From an uncultured Bacillota bacterium (lineage in GTDB: Bacteria > Bacillota_I > Bacilli_A > RFN20 > CAG-826): DNA of 64,000 nucleotides. The stretch spans positions 71,614-135,613 of the forward strand of contig CASFDV010000003.1 of assembly GCA_949293555.1 (NCBI GenBank), written 5' to 3'. Position 1 is the first letter of the stretch. Each line of letters begins with the position of its first letter. Below are positions 51,856-61,097 of the stretch, piece after piece. The position numbers and the translations under genes are program-made. The notes beneath the pieces were generated by a model, which had not been told where the DNA came from, ran no database searches, and was given only the letters and a program-made list of their open reading frames with translations.

Positions 51856-53443
51856 CTTCTGTACTTCCTTCGGGCCAGACGGTGGATCTGATGAGAGAAA
51901 TTTCTGCGTCATTCAGGCCAAAATATGTGTTCAGTAGCTCGTCGCTCCAAATCCTGTCCCAAGGCACTACAGGAACTTGGGCATAATTCCTCCTCAGACA
52001 ATCGTGTGTTGTCCTTGTCAAGGAAAGGAAATAGTGGAAAAACCGCGTATCAATATAGCTAGCCACTGAATCGGCTTCAGCCCGATTTTTGAACGGTGCT
52101 GCAGCGATAAATGTTTCCGTGCAGATATCTCCTGGCTCGCCAATCTCGCAAAGGACGCGGTCGTTTTCGGGCGTCCCGCTTCCTACCGCTTTCGGGAGAA
52201 AAATCTTCCAGCAATCAATGAATTCCCCTCCCTTACGAATCCGGTCTTTCGAAACGAACTGATAAAGCCGTCCGTCTTCTTTGGTTCTTCCGAGAATGCG
52301 CACACAATCTTTGAAGGGCTCTACGTTGAGAACAAGATTGTATTTTTCTGGTGCCGAGAAAGAGTCTGTTGCGAAATCGAAGGGATCTTGCCCAGTAAGG
52401 ATGTCCTGGAAGGAACCTTTTGCAATGCGTTTGACTTTAGCCACGAGTGAAAGGGCTTCCGGAAGCCGAATGAAAGTCTCCATCCCTTTTTCCAGGAACG
52501 GACGCTTCAATACAGTTTCACGTGTCAAGTCGTAGTGTGTATGTATGGTCGGGTCGCCACAATATGATCTATCCCAAAGGAAGAAGCAAATTCCTCCCTT
52601 GATATCGACATCTTTGGGGAAGCAGTCCTTGCTATGAAGGTAATCATGGAACTCTTTGATGTGATTCCCCGAAATCATTTCCCTTCGGAAAGGCGCGAGG
52701 CCGTTTGCCACCCCCGTTCCCAGCCATTTCGCAGGTATGATCATTACCACCTTGCCTGGGTTGCACTTAATTGCATTTTCAACGAAATATTGGAAAATTG
52801 GATTTGCCCCGTTATTCGCACGATTGTTCCCTAATTGATATGGCGGATTGCCTATGATCACGTCGAAATGCATGTCGAAAATCTCCTTTATGTCGCGATG
52901 AATGAATTCGTAGGCGAAGCGTTCCTTGCCTTCACGCCTCTCATCTGAGAACAGCGATGCGGGAGCGCCGCAATTGATGCATTTCCCATTTTTGTTAAAG
53001 GAGTGGCATAGATTGCTATCGAAATGAATATTCCCTTCTGAATTGTTCATCGTCGTCGCGGAGTATTTCCCGGAAGCGTCCTTCGAACAGTAGAGGGTCC
53101 TTCTGCTCATAAGCGCAGTCAATTCCGTGATGGCGATTCCATAGATTTGATGTTCGAGGATATGGCGCCTCCGTTCCTCTGGATCCGGGATCGTCTCCTT
53201 CAGCCCTTCGAAAAGCCGCCGGGCGATCTCGCGGAGGAAGATTCCGGTCTTGCAGGCCGGGTCAAGGAACGTCTTGCTTGGTTCAGAGAAGATGCCGGGG
53301 GAATTCTCCTCGAGCATGTCGAGCATCTTGTTCACGAGCCACGGGGGAGTGAACACCTCGTCATTGGAAAGGTTTGCGATTGTCTCCAGGATGTCAATTT
53401 CCCTTCGACCAGTGATAAGGAGGTTTTCTGGCACATCGCTCAT
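51848..53443 (-). CDS. Eco57I-type N6-adenine DNA methyltransferase
   Basis: 531 aa; start chosen at 53443 with AGGAGG eight bases upstream, giving MSDVPENLLITG. FTPPWLVNKMLDML precedes motif I TFLDPACKTGIF (Lys for the usual Gly), and motif IV is IIGNPPYQLGNN (~198). A zinc-knuckle-like CHSFNKNGKCINCG lies between them. The C-terminal part probably reads the DNA target. It overlaps both neighbours by a few bases, so it is in one operon with them. Confidence 0.8.
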   Translation of the reverse strand: MSDVPENLLITGRREIDILETIANLSNDEVFTPPWLVNKMLDMLEENSPGIFSEPSKTFLDPACKTGIFLREIARRLFEGLKETIPDPEERRRHILEHQIYGIAITELTALMSRRTLYCSKDASGKYSATTMNNSEGNIHFDSNLCHSFNKNGKCINCGAPASLFSDERREGKERFAYEFIHRDIKEIFDMHFDVIIGNPPYQLGNNRANNGANPIFQYFVENAIKCNPGKVVMIIPAKWLGTGVANGLAPFRREMISGNHIKEFHDYLHSKDCFPKDVDIKGGICFFLWDRSYCGDPTIHTHYDLTRETVLKRPFLEKGMETFIRLPEALSLVAKVKRIAKGSFQDILTGQDPFDFATDSFSAPEKYNLVLNVEPFKDCVRILGRTKEDGRLYQFVSKDRIRKGGEFIDCWKIFLPKAVGSGTPENDRVLCEIGEPGDICTETFIAAAPFKNRAEADSVASYIDTRFFHYFLSLTRTTHDCLRRNYAQVPVVPWDRIWSDELLNTYFGLNDAEISLIRSTVWPEGSTEDE

Positions 53444-54123
53444 TGGAATGCCTCCTGAAGGGGAACAGGGCCGACATGGGTTGTTTCGGGAGGAATCCAT
53501 TCCCCTTTCTCATCGAACTGGTCGTAGTTGAACAAATCCTGCTCGGGCGCGCCTTCCACTATGTCCTGGTAGCGGATCCCCCTCCCTTCCAGCGTGCCGT
53601 CTTCCCCGAGGCTCCATTGAAAAAGAGAGACGTCTTTCCCTGTCGCGTCCTTGAACGAAAGCGCGTCCCCTTGCACAAGGTTTGCCTTGAGGATCCCCGC
53701 GATGAGAGCTTCCTCCTCGGGCGACATGTCCCGCTTAAGCGAACGCTTCAGGCTCTTCCTGAATTCGGAAAGGCAGCGTGCCCTGGCTTCTTCGACGTTA
53801 TCTTGCTGAAGCTCGATCCCGTATGTCGAAAGGGCGACCCGGGCGTGGAGGAAGAAAGAGGCCTTCCCTACTTCCTCAGAAGACCAGGATTCCTCTCTCT
53901 CTCTCTCTCTCAGCAGCGCTCTAGCGGTCTTTAGCTTTCTTCGGAAGATTTCGACGAGGAAGTTCCCGTTCCCGCAGGACGGTTCGAGGAAGGTGGCGTC
54001 GATCGAGTAGCTTTCCTTCCTGACCAGGTCCAGCATCGCCTTCACCTCCCGAGGCGCAGTGAAGACCTCGCCGCTCAAGGCGACTCTTTCGCGGCTCTTG
54101 ATCTGAGAGGAAGGCTTCTTCAT
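53440..54123 (-). CDS. Methyltransferase-fold protein, first gene of the R-M operon
   Basis: About 227 aa. GEVFTAPREVKAMLDLV and motif I ATFLEPSCGNGNFLVEIFRRKL are clear, plus LSTYGIELQQDNVEEAR for the second strand. There is no NPPY, so it has SAM-binding parts but no catalytic motif IV. It may be a partner subunit of the next methyltransferase. The start is uncertain: ATG 54123 lacks a good ribosome binding site and a TTG at 54183 is possible. It overlaps the next gene by ATGA. Confidence 0.65.
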   Translation of the reverse strand: MKKPSSQIKSRERVALSGEVFTAPREVKAMLDLVRKESYSIDATFLEPSCGNGNFLVEIFRRKLKTARALLREREREESWSSEEVGKASFFLHARVALSTYGIELQQDNVEEARARCLSEFRKSLKRSLKRDMSPEEEALIAGILKANLVQGDALSFKDATGKDVSLFQWSLGEDGTLEGRGIRYQDIVEGAPEQDLFNYDQFDEKGEWIPPETTHVGPVPLQEAFQ

Positions 54124-54263
54124 AAGGAAATGTTCAAACTGAAGCCTCCTGATATCAAGGGAAAGTAGGTGTTTCCTTGGCAAACGCTGAGAAACTCCCT
54201 TCTTTTAGCGAGGAAATCCATTTACCAGGCTGCCGAAGCCTTCTCCTTGGCCAGGGCGTTAAG

Positions 54264-54344
54264 TTGCATAACGTGCAAGAAGCGCTGATTCCTAACTTGC
54301 ATAACGTGCAACAAAACAGAAATGCAAGCTTGCATAACGTGCAA
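54264..54344. repeat. Palindromic array C: three identical 15-bp units, 33-bp period
   Basis: TTGCATAACGTGCAA at 54264-54278, 54297-54311 and 54330-54344. The spacers are 18 bp and unrelated. Arms TTGCA/TGCAA are inverted. It lies upstream of the minus-strand R-M operon. Confidence 0.9.
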
Positions 54345-54392
54345 ACATCCGATGGCACCCGATCTTTTGCCCTAGGGAAATATAGTGCGTTT

Positions 54393-54416
54393 CCCGTTAA
54401 CGGGCATTGCTATAAC
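54393..54416 (+). promoter_or_regulatory. rpsO promoter with perfect palindrome
   Basis: TGC-TATAAC (extended -10, 54408-54416) is preceded by the 12-bp palindrome CCCGTTAACGGG (54393-54404). The leader to the ATG is ~115 nt and can fold (GGCCG/CGGCC arms), possibly an S15 autoregulatory site. Confidence 0.45.
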
Positions 54417-54538
54417 ACACTTGCCCTCCCGACCGCGCACGCGTATAGTCCGCCTTGCGACATCCCCCAGTCCAGGCCGTCTCCTCGACCGGGCCGGAGG
54501 GAAGGCCGCCTAGTACCAAAGAGAAAGGAGAAACGCAC

Positions 54539-54808
54539 ATGGCCCTCAAGAAGGAAGAGAAGAGCACCATCGTCAAGAAGTACGGCAAGAGCGCGACCGA
54601 CACCGGAAGCGCCGCCGTCCAGGTCGCCCTCCTCACCAAGCGCATCGAAGAGCTGACCGCCCACCTCAAGGCGAACAAGCAGGACGCCTGCGCCCGCCGC
54701 TCGCTCCTGATCCTGGTCGGCAAGAGGAGGAGCCTCCTCGCCTACCTGATGGATCACGACCGCCCGGCCTACGAGTCCCTCATCGCCTCGCTCGGCCTCC
54801 GGAAGTAG
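54539..54808 (+). CDS. rpsO: 30S ribosomal protein S15
   Basis: 89 aa, standard length. EEKSTIVKKYGKSATDTGSAAVQVALLTKRIEEL, LILVGKRRSLLAYL are the S15 signature. It binds 16S rRNA early in 30S assembly. AAAGGAG precedes the ATG. pnp, the usual neighbour, lies 7.7 kb downstream. Confidence 0.95.
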   Translation: MALKKEEKSTIVKKYGKSATDTGSAAVQVALLTKRIEELTAHLKANKQDACARRSLLILVGKRRSLLAYLMDHDRPAYESLIASLGLRK

Positions 54809-54827
54809 TCCCGGAAGAAGGAGATCG

Positions 54828-54856
54828 AAAAGCCGTCCCGCAGGGGCGGCTTTTCT
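54828..54856 (+). terminator. Rho-independent terminator of rpsO
   Basis: AAAAGCCG(TCCC), loop, (GGG)CGGCTTTT. Confidence 0.8.
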
Positions 54857-55448
54857 CTTCCCAAGAGATCGGGAGTGATTTAATCGTTCCAAACGGCCCA
54901 TCATCCCCAGGGTCCGGCACAGGTTGTTCGATGGAGAAGAGCCCTTGGCTTTGGTCCCATTCAAAAATTGCATATTCGGCAAAATCAAGGATCCATAACT
55001 GAAGTTCCTCCTGTTTTCTGCCAAAACACATGAAAGGTTCCTCATGATTTTTGCCAAACGCATTGAAGCAGATTGTGTCCGGAACCTTGTGCAGAAGGTC
55101 CTGCTCTTCAGGGGCTAGCAGATTGAGCAGATCGCAAAACGCATCTCCTCGCCCGTCATGCCGATGGAGCAGGGCTTCAGCGCCGCCGAGGTGACGAGGT
55201 AGGTCTTCCGGCGGCGCAGGGGCTTCGCTATGGGCCCGTGCTTCCTTTAGCCGAGGAGGCCGATGCACTCCGTCGTTTACGCTGAGTTCTGGTTACTCCC
55301 AATGAGAAATATGCGGTGACAATGTGATTAAGCCGGCAAATCACGCTCTCTTTTCCGGATAAAGAAGATTAACCCTTCGGAGCACGCCACCTTTTTGGTG
55401 AATGCGCCACTTCCCTTCATCCAGGGGGGGCTTCCGATTGACGGAAGG
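54857..55448. other. Gene-poor, A+T-richer stretch, probably decayed
   Basis: A minus-strand frame (about 54880-55150) reads like protein (DLLNLLAPEEQDLLHKVPD, FGRKQEELQLWILDFAEYA) but has no good start and no match I recognise. It may be a fragment of an acquired gene. No RNA gene is evident. Confidence 0.3.
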
Positions 55449-55475
55449 GCAGGGCGAGGCCTCGCCCTGCTTTTT
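55449..55475 (+). terminator. Strong terminator with no obvious upstream gene
   Basis: GCAGGGCGAGG and its perfect inverse CCTCGCCCTGC form an 11-bp stem, followed by TTTTT. rpsO already ends at 54856, so the transcript it stops is unidentified. Confidence 0.65.
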
Positions 55476-55707
55476 CTTCCTATTTCCGTGCGTTGTCCAA
55501 AGGAGAGGAATCCTCTCTTGAAAGAGAAGCCTTCCGAATTTACCTTGGCATGGAAAACTTTGGGAGGGAAAGAGGCTGGAAGAAGGAAAGAAAGAGGACG
55601 GGAGCCGGATCGAGGTCTCCTGGGACCTGCTGGACGAGGAGCGCGAGGAGGAATCCTTTTGCGATGCCGCGACGGCCCTTGCCCGCTGCCTGAACGAGAA
55701 GGGCCGC

Positions 55708-58707
55708 GTGGACATGGAACGGATCGCTCGCCAGGCAGGGCTTTCTGTCGAGGAGGCGCTGAAGGCGCTCGGAGGAGCGGTCTATCTCGATCCAAGGAGC
55801 GTCGCCTCCGCCCCCCGCTACCTCACCAGCGACGAATATCTTTCCGGGAACATCTTCGAGAAGCTGGGCGAAGCAAAGGAGGCCGCCGAAAGGGAGCCCC
55901 TCCTTTTCACGCGGAACGTGAAGGCGCTGGAGGCGATCCTTCCTCCCGAGATTCCGGGGAGCGAGGTGTACATCGCCCTTGGCGCCCCCTGGCTCCCCGA
56001 GGAGACGGTGGATGATTTCATCTACTACCTCTTCGGCGATTTCTACGATTACTTCGGGAGCAAGTTCCGCCCCGGGAAGCTTGCGACAAGAAGCGAGAGC
56101 GGCGTCTGGAAGATTTCCCAGAAGACGCTTTTCAACAGCGGGGACAAGGAAGTCATCAACTTCCAGAAATACGGGACCTCCCGCGTAAGCGCGATCCGGA
56201 TCATCGAGGCGACGCTCAACTGCTCCACCATCCGCGTCTATGACACGGTGGAGGGCAAGGACGGGAAGAGGAAGCGCGCCTTCAACGAGAAGGCGACCCA
56301 CCTCGCCTGGGAGAAGCAGGAGCTTATCGAGAAAGCCTTCCGCGACTGGGTGCACGGCGACAAGGCGCGCCTCAAGCGCCTCATGGGAATCTACTACGAG
56401 AAGTACGGGGCTATCCGGAAAAGAACCTACCACGGGGACTTCCTTTCCCTCCCAGGCCTCTCGGGCGGGATCGCCCTCAGGGACTACCAGAAGGACGCGG
56501 TGGCAAGGATCCTTCTCTCCCCTTCCACCCTCCTTGCCCACGACGTCGGGGCGGGGAAGACCTACGTCATGGCGGCCGCGGCGATGGAGCTCCGGAGGAT
56601 GGGCCTTGCGAAGAAGGTCATGATCGTCGTCCCAGGGAGCATCCTCACCCAGTGGAGGGCCATCTTCCTTTCGATGTACCCCCGGGCGAGCCTCTACTGC
56701 ATCGGCCGCAAGGAGTTCGAGCCAAGCCGGAGGAAGAAGGCCCTGGAGAGGATCGCGCTGGGAGGCTACGACGCCGTCCTTTGCACCTACTCCGCCTTCG
56801 GGATGATCCCCGCCCGCGCCAAAGAGGGGGATGAGGGGCGGCAAAGGAAGGCGCCTCCCAAAAGAAGCCTTTACTTCGGCTACTTCTTCGAAGACCTCGG
56901 GATCGACGCCCTCTTCGTCGACGAGGCGCATAACTTCAAGAACCTCCCGACGGAGGGGATGCAGGAGGTCGGGGGCGCCTCTTCCTCCGAGAGGAGCCTC
57001 GACCTTCTCCGGAAGGTCCGCCACGTCCAGGGCGAGACGGCGGGCAAGGGGAAGGTCGTCTTCGCCACCGGGACCCCGATCACCAACTCGATCGTCGACG
57101 TCTACACCATGCAGCGGTACCTTCAGCCGGGCGAGCTGAAGCTTCTGAGGCTCGAGCGCTTCCCGGACTGGCTGGGGCTGTTCGCGGAGAAGAAGATCCG
57201 CTTCGAGGTGGACGTCACCGGTGCGGGCTTCCGCCTCATCTCCCGCTACTCACGCTTCCATAACCTTCCCGAGCTCTCGGCGATCTTCTCATCGATCATC
57301 GACCTATACGCGATCGAGAAGGAGAACCTTCCCGACCTCCATGGCTACACGGACATCGTCTCCCCGAAGTCGGGGGAGTTCTCCTCCTTCCTGAAGAAGC
57401 TCTGCCGCCGGGCGGACCTCATCCGCGGAAGAAGGGGCGGAAGCAAGGACAACATGCTCAAGGTCACGATGGACGGGAGGAAGGCGGCCCTGGACCTTCG
57501 CCTGGTCGACGAGAAGGCGCCCTTCGATCCGGAAGGCAAGCTGGCCAAGTGCGCCGAGGAGGCAAGCAGGATCTACTTCGCCACCATGGGACGGAAGCTC
57601 GGGCAGCTCGTCTTCTGCGACACCTCCGTCCCATCCTCGGGCTTCAACGTCTATGACGAGCTCAAACGCCTTCTCGTCGAAAAAGGGGTGCCCGCGGAGG
57701 AAATCGCCTACGTCCACGAGGCAACCTCCGACAGGAGCCGGGACCTTCTCTTCTCCGCGGTGCGGGAAGGAAAGGTGAGGATCCTCATCGGATCGACCTT
57801 CAAGATGGGGATCGGGGTGAACGTCCAGGACAGGCTATATGCGATCCACCACCTCGACATCCCCTGGCGTCCCGCGGACATGGTCCAGCGGGAGGGAAGG
57901 ATCCTCCGCGAAGGAAACCAGAACGAGGAAATCAAGATATTCCGCTACATCGCCGAGGGCTCCTTCGACGCCTACTCCTGGCAGCTCCTCGAGACGAAGC
58001 AGTCTTTCATCTCGCAGCTTCTTTCCGGCGGACTCATGAGCCGGGACGGGGACGACGTGGATGAGGCGGCCCTCGACTACGCGGAGGTAAAGGCCCTGGC
58101 GATCGGGAACCCCATGGTCCGGAAGAGAGTGGAGGCGCAAAACCGCCTCTCGCACCTGAAGCTCCTCCAGCGCGCCTTTGTCCTGGAGCAGCAGGAGAGC
58201 AAGCGCTCCCTGGCCTCTTTGCCCGAGAAGATCGCCTTCGAGGAGAAGCGGCTGTGCGACCTCCGGGAAGACCTCGCGGCAAGGGACGCCTTCCTCGGTT
58301 CCTATCTCGGCGAGGAAAAGGACAGGATGCGGGGCATCCTCTTCTCCGAGCTCATAGGGAAGGTCGGCATGGTGGAGGCGCGGAAGCTCTTCGAATACCG
58401 CGGCTTCGAGATCCGTTCGCCCTCTTACATCGAGTCGGGGAAGCCCTTCGCCATCCTCCGGAAGAGCGGATTCGAGCACCGCGCCTACCTCGGCAAGACG
58501 AAGGAGAAGTCGCTCTTCCTCCTCGATCACTACCTTGATTTCACCCTGGTCCGGCTCCTCAAGGGGAAGGAGGAAGAAATCGTGAACCTCAGGACAAGGA
58601 GGAAGGCCTTGCAGGAGAGGCTTTCCCACGCGGGAGGCTATGCGAAGGAGATCGAGGATGCCGAGAAGGCCCTCGAGGAAATAGAAAAGGAGATGCTGCA
58701 TGGATAG
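55708..58707 (+). CDS. SNF2-type helicase of the mobile-element methylase-helicase class, N-terminal truncated
   Basis: At least 999 aa. Helicase motifs: I LLAHDVGAGKTYVM (~275-288), Ia VVPGSILTQW, II FVDEAHNFKN, III FATGTPITNS, V GSTFKMGIGVNVQ, VI QREGRILREGNQN. This is typical of the huge methylase-helicase proteins on conjugative elements, but the methylase part is absent. The frame stays coding for ~60 codons upstream (to about 55522, e.g. EVSWDLLDEEREEE) without ATG, GTG or TTG, so the true start is lost or frameshifted; GTG 55708 is the first usable codon. It overlaps the next gene by eight bases. Confidence 0.75.
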   Translation: MDMERIARQAGLSVEEALKALGGAVYLDPRSVASAPRYLTSDEYLSGNIFEKLGEAKEAAEREPLLFTRNVKALEAILPPEIPGSEVYIALGAPWLPEETVDDFIYYLFGDFYDYFGSKFRPGKLATRSESGVWKISQKTLFNSGDKEVINFQKYGTSRVSAIRIIEATLNCSTIRVYDTVEGKDGKRKRAFNEKATHLAWEKQELIEKAFRDWVHGDKARLKRLMGIYYEKYGAIRKRTYHGDFLSLPGLSGGIALRDYQKDAVARILLSPSTLLAHDVGAGKTYVMAAAAMELRRMGLAKKVMIVVPGSILTQWRAIFLSMYPRASLYCIGRKEFEPSRRKKALERIALGGYDAVLCTYSAFGMIPARAKEGDEGRQRKAPPKRSLYFGYFFEDLGIDALFVDEAHNFKNLPTEGMQEVGGASSSERSLDLLRKVRHVQGETAGKGKVVFATGTPITNSIVDVYTMQRYLQPGELKLLRLERFPDWLGLFAEKKIRFEVDVTGAGFRLISRYSRFHNLPELSAIFSSIIDLYAIEKENLPDLHGYTDIVSPKSGEFSSFLKKLCRRADLIRGRRGGSKDNMLKVTMDGRKAALDLRLVDEKAPFDPEGKLAKCAEEASRIYFATMGRKLGQLVFCDTSVPSSGFNVYDELKRLLVEKGVPAEEIAYVHEATSDRSRDLLFSAVREGKVRILIGSTFKMGIGVNVQDRLYAIHHLDIPWRPADMVQREGRILREGNQNEEIKIFRYIAEGSFDAYSWQLLETKQSFISQLLSGGLMSRDGDDVDEAALDYAEVKALAIGNPMVRKRVEAQNRLSHLKLLQRAFVLEQQESKRSLASLPEKIAFEEKRLCDLREDLAARDAFLGSYLGEEKDRMRGILFSELIGKVGMVEARKLFEYRGFEIRSPSYIESGKPFAILRKSGFEHRAYLGKTKEKSLFLLDHYLDFTLVRLLKGKEEEIVNLRTRRKALQERLSHAGGYAKEIEDAEKALEEIEKEMLHG

Positions 58708-59836
58708 AAATAGAGAGATCGCCCAGGACGCGAACATTCCCTCCCTTTCCGCGGGAAAGGCGGTGGAGATCCTTTCGAAGGCCTATCTCGCGCTGGCGAA
58801 GGCCGGGAAGCCTTTCCGCCTCTTCCCTTCCACGATGCTCTGGGGGCCTCCGGGCGTGGGGAAGTCCCAGGCGGTCCGCGAGATCGGGGAAATACTCGAA
58901 AGGGAGACGGGGAAGAAGGTCGTCCTCACCGACGTGCGCCTCCTTCTTTTCAACCCCGTCGACCTCCGGGGCATCCCGACCTTCGACAAGAACCGGGAGT
59001 TCGCCATATGGCTGAAGCCCAAGATCTTCGCCATGGACCCCGGGGACGGGACGATCAACATCCTTTTCCTCGACGAGATCACCGCGGCGCCCCAGTCGGT
59101 CCAGGCCTCCGCCTATCAGATTACCCTCGACAGGAAAGTGGGGGAGCACGGGCTTCCGGAAAACTGCATCGTGATCCTGGCGGGGAACCGCTTGACGGAC
59201 CGCTCGGTGGCGACCAGGATGCCCAAGGCCCTGGCCAACCGCCTCATGCACTTCGAGATCCGCGCGGATTTCCCCTCCTTCCTCCGCTGGGCGGTCTCGC
59301 GCCACCTCAACGAGAAGGTCCTGGGGTTCCTCTCCTTCGATTCCTCCAATCTCATGAAGTTCTCCGCGGAGGAAGAGTCCCTCGCCTTCGCCACGCCCCG
59401 CTCCTGGGAGATGGTCTCCCGCATCCTGGATGAAATCGAGCCGGACCCTCAGAAGGCCTCGCCCTATATCCAGGGGCTCCTCGGGAAGGGCCTGGCGCTT
59501 GCCTTCCTCAGCTATTGCAGGATCTACCGCGGCCTTCCCGACCCCAAGGACATCTTCGAGGGGAGGTTTCCCCCCGCAGGCAAGGGGGCGGACGTCCAGT
59601 ACGCCCTGGTCTCCTCGCTCACCCACTACGTCTTTCCCCGGAAGGAAGATTTCCCCAAGGTGAGGAACACGATCCTCTACGCCACCGAGCATCTGACCCC
59701 GGACTTCGCCTATCTCCTCATGGACAACTACTCCTATTTCCGGCCCGGCTACCAGAAGGACCTCCTCGAGAAGGTCCCCGAATACAAGGAATTCATCCGG
59801 AAGAAAGGCGCGCTTCTCAATGGAGCGGGACGATAG
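58700..59836 (+). CDS. MoxR-like AAA+ ATPase
   Basis: 378 aa. Walker A is GPPGVGKS (~49-56), Walker B ILFLDEITAAPQSVQ, sensor 1 IVILAGNRLTDRS, and arginine finger region PKALANRLMHFEI; the class is AAA_5/MoxR. Family knowledge: MoxR ATPases work with a VWA partner to remodel target proteins. The next gene encodes just such a partner and overlaps by 17 bp. AAAGGAG lies before the ATG. Confidence 0.8.
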   Translation: MDRNREIAQDANIPSLSAGKAVEILSKAYLALAKAGKPFRLFPSTMLWGPPGVGKSQAVREIGEILERETGKKVVLTDVRLLLFNPVDLRGIPTFDKNREFAIWLKPKIFAMDPGDGTINILFLDEITAAPQSVQASAYQITLDRKVGEHGLPENCIVILAGNRLTDRSVATRMPKALANRLMHFEIRADFPSFLRWAVSRHLNEKVLGFLSFDSSNLMKFSAEEESLAFATPRSWEMVSRILDEIEPDPQKASPYIQGLLGKGLALAFLSYCRIYRGLPDPKDIFEGRFPPAGKGADVQYALVSSLTHYVFPRKEDFPKVRNTILYATEHLTPDFAYLLMDNYSYFRPGYQKDLLEKVPEYKEFIRKKGALLNGAGR

Positions 59837-61097
59837 GGCGGAGGAGAGGAAGGCCGCGAGGAAGCTTCTCCTCGCCCGGATGGACATCCTGGCAAGGCAC
59901 GGCTTCTTCGGGATGCTCCTCATGGACGCTCCGCTGGGCCTCACGAAGGAATGCCCCACCGCGTATACCGACGGGAGGGGAATATATGTGAACCCCTCCT
60001 TCATCGAGGGGTTTAGCGTGGAGGAGGTGGGCTACCTCCTTCTCCACGAGGCGCTCCACATCGCCCTCGACCACTGCGGGCGCCGGAAGGATCTGGACAA
60101 GGAAACCTATGACATCGCCGCGGACATCGTCGTGAACTCGACGATCCTCTATAGCCTCGGGATGAGATTCGAGGAAGGCCTCCTCCTCGGAAAAGGCACT
60201 GCGAGCCCCGTTTCCATGATCCACGTGGCCCCGGACGGGAGGGAAGGCCATCTGTGCACCGCGGAAGAGGTCTATGCGATGCTTCCGAAAGGGAAGGCGC
60301 GCAAGGGAGCTTCCGGAACGATGGGCGGAATGCCCGGCATGGGGTCTGCTCAAGGGGGACAGTGCGGCCCGTTCTTCGACGACCATTCCTATTGGAAGCC
60401 CGCGGGGGAGGAGGAGAAGGCGAAGATCCTCTCCTTCGGCGAGGAATACATGAGGAAGCAAAAGGCCGACGCGGAGTTCGGAAGGAAGGGGATCGGACGC
60501 CTTCCGGCGAACCTGGAGCGGACCATCCTCGCCCTTCATCGCGGCAAGGTCGACTGGCGCCTCGCCCTCCAGGAGTTCCTGCAGCTGGAGATATCCGACT
60601 ACAGCTTCCTCCCGCCCGACCGCCGCCACCAGGAGGATTTCTTCCTTCCGGACTTCAATGACATGGGGGACCCCGAGCTCCGGAACATCGTCTTCCTCGT
60701 CGACGTGTCCGGCTCGATCTCCAGGAAAATACTCACTGCCTTCTTCTCGGAGGCGAGAAGCCTCGTCGATCAGTTCAAGGGGAAGGTCTCCTGCTGGATC
60801 GGCATCTTCGACGCGATGCTTCAGGACCTCGTCCCCTTCTCGAGCATGTCGGACGTAGGGAAGATCAAGATGAAGGGGGGAGGGGGAACGAACCTATTTG
60901 AGCCTCTTGAGCAAGTCTTCCGGAGGATCCAGGAAGACTCCATCCTCGCCTTCGTCGTCATGACGGACGGCCTTATGGTTTTCCCAGGGCCCAAGGAGTT
61001 CCGCGGGAAGCCGGTCCTTTGGGCGATCCCAGGGGATGAGGAAAGCATCGGCAGGAATGGGGGGCCTTCCTACGGGCAGGTCGTCCCTATCAACTGA
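59820..61097 (+). CDS. DUF2201-type metallopeptidase/VWA protein
   Basis: 425 aa. The N-terminal half has a zinc-protease motif HEALH inside LLLHEALHIALDH (~77-83). A Gly/Met-rich linker follows (~160-185). The C-terminal half is a VWA-like domain with an intact metal-site start FLVDVSGSIS (D~295) and GGGGTNLFEP, then VVMTDG. Both sites look usable. It is the predicted partner of the MoxR ATPase. The protease substrate is unknown. Confidence 0.8.
   Translation: MERDDRAEERKAARKLLLARMDILARHGFFGMLLMDAPLGLTKECPTAYTDGRGIYVNPSFIEGFSVEEVGYLLLHEALHIALDHCGRRKDLDKETYDIAADIVVNSTILYSLGMRFEEGLLLGKGTASPVSMIHVAPDGREGHLCTAEEVYAMLPKGKARKGASGTMGGMPGMGSAQGGQCGPFFDDHSYWKPAGEEEKAKILSFGEEYMRKQKADAEFGRKGIGRLPANLERTILALHRGKVDWRLALQEFLQLEISDYSFLPPDRRHQEDFFLPDFNDMGDPELRNIVFLVDVSGSISRKILTAFFSEARSLVDQFKGKVSCWIGIFDAMLQDLVPFSSMSDVGKIKMKGGGGTNLFEPLEQVFRRIQEDSILAFVVMTDGLMVFPGPKEFRGKPVLWAIPGDEESIGRNGGPSYGQVVPIN

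Larger units (their letters stand above)
54184..54538. other. Divergent intergenic region: array C and rpsO leader
   Basis: It holds array C (54264-54344), the rpsO promoter with its palindrome, and a ~115-nt rpsO leader. A stop-free minus-strand frame across the array encodes CTLCKL three times at 11-residue intervals, but no gene is supported. Confidence 0.5.

Noticed and set aside
54264-54344. Array C as a CRISPR array
   Set aside because: Units are only 15 bp with 18-bp spacers, there are three copies and no cas genes. The palindromic units and promoter position fit operator-like sites better.
55270-55475. tmRNA or another known RNA ending at the strong terminator
   Set aside because: I could not find a tRNA-like end, a tag frame or any conserved core of a known RNA.
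55493-55693. Start of the SNF2 helicase at the ATG at 55550
   Set aside because: That ATG is in a different frame. The conserved reading continues in the frame of 55708 up to about 55522 without any start codon.
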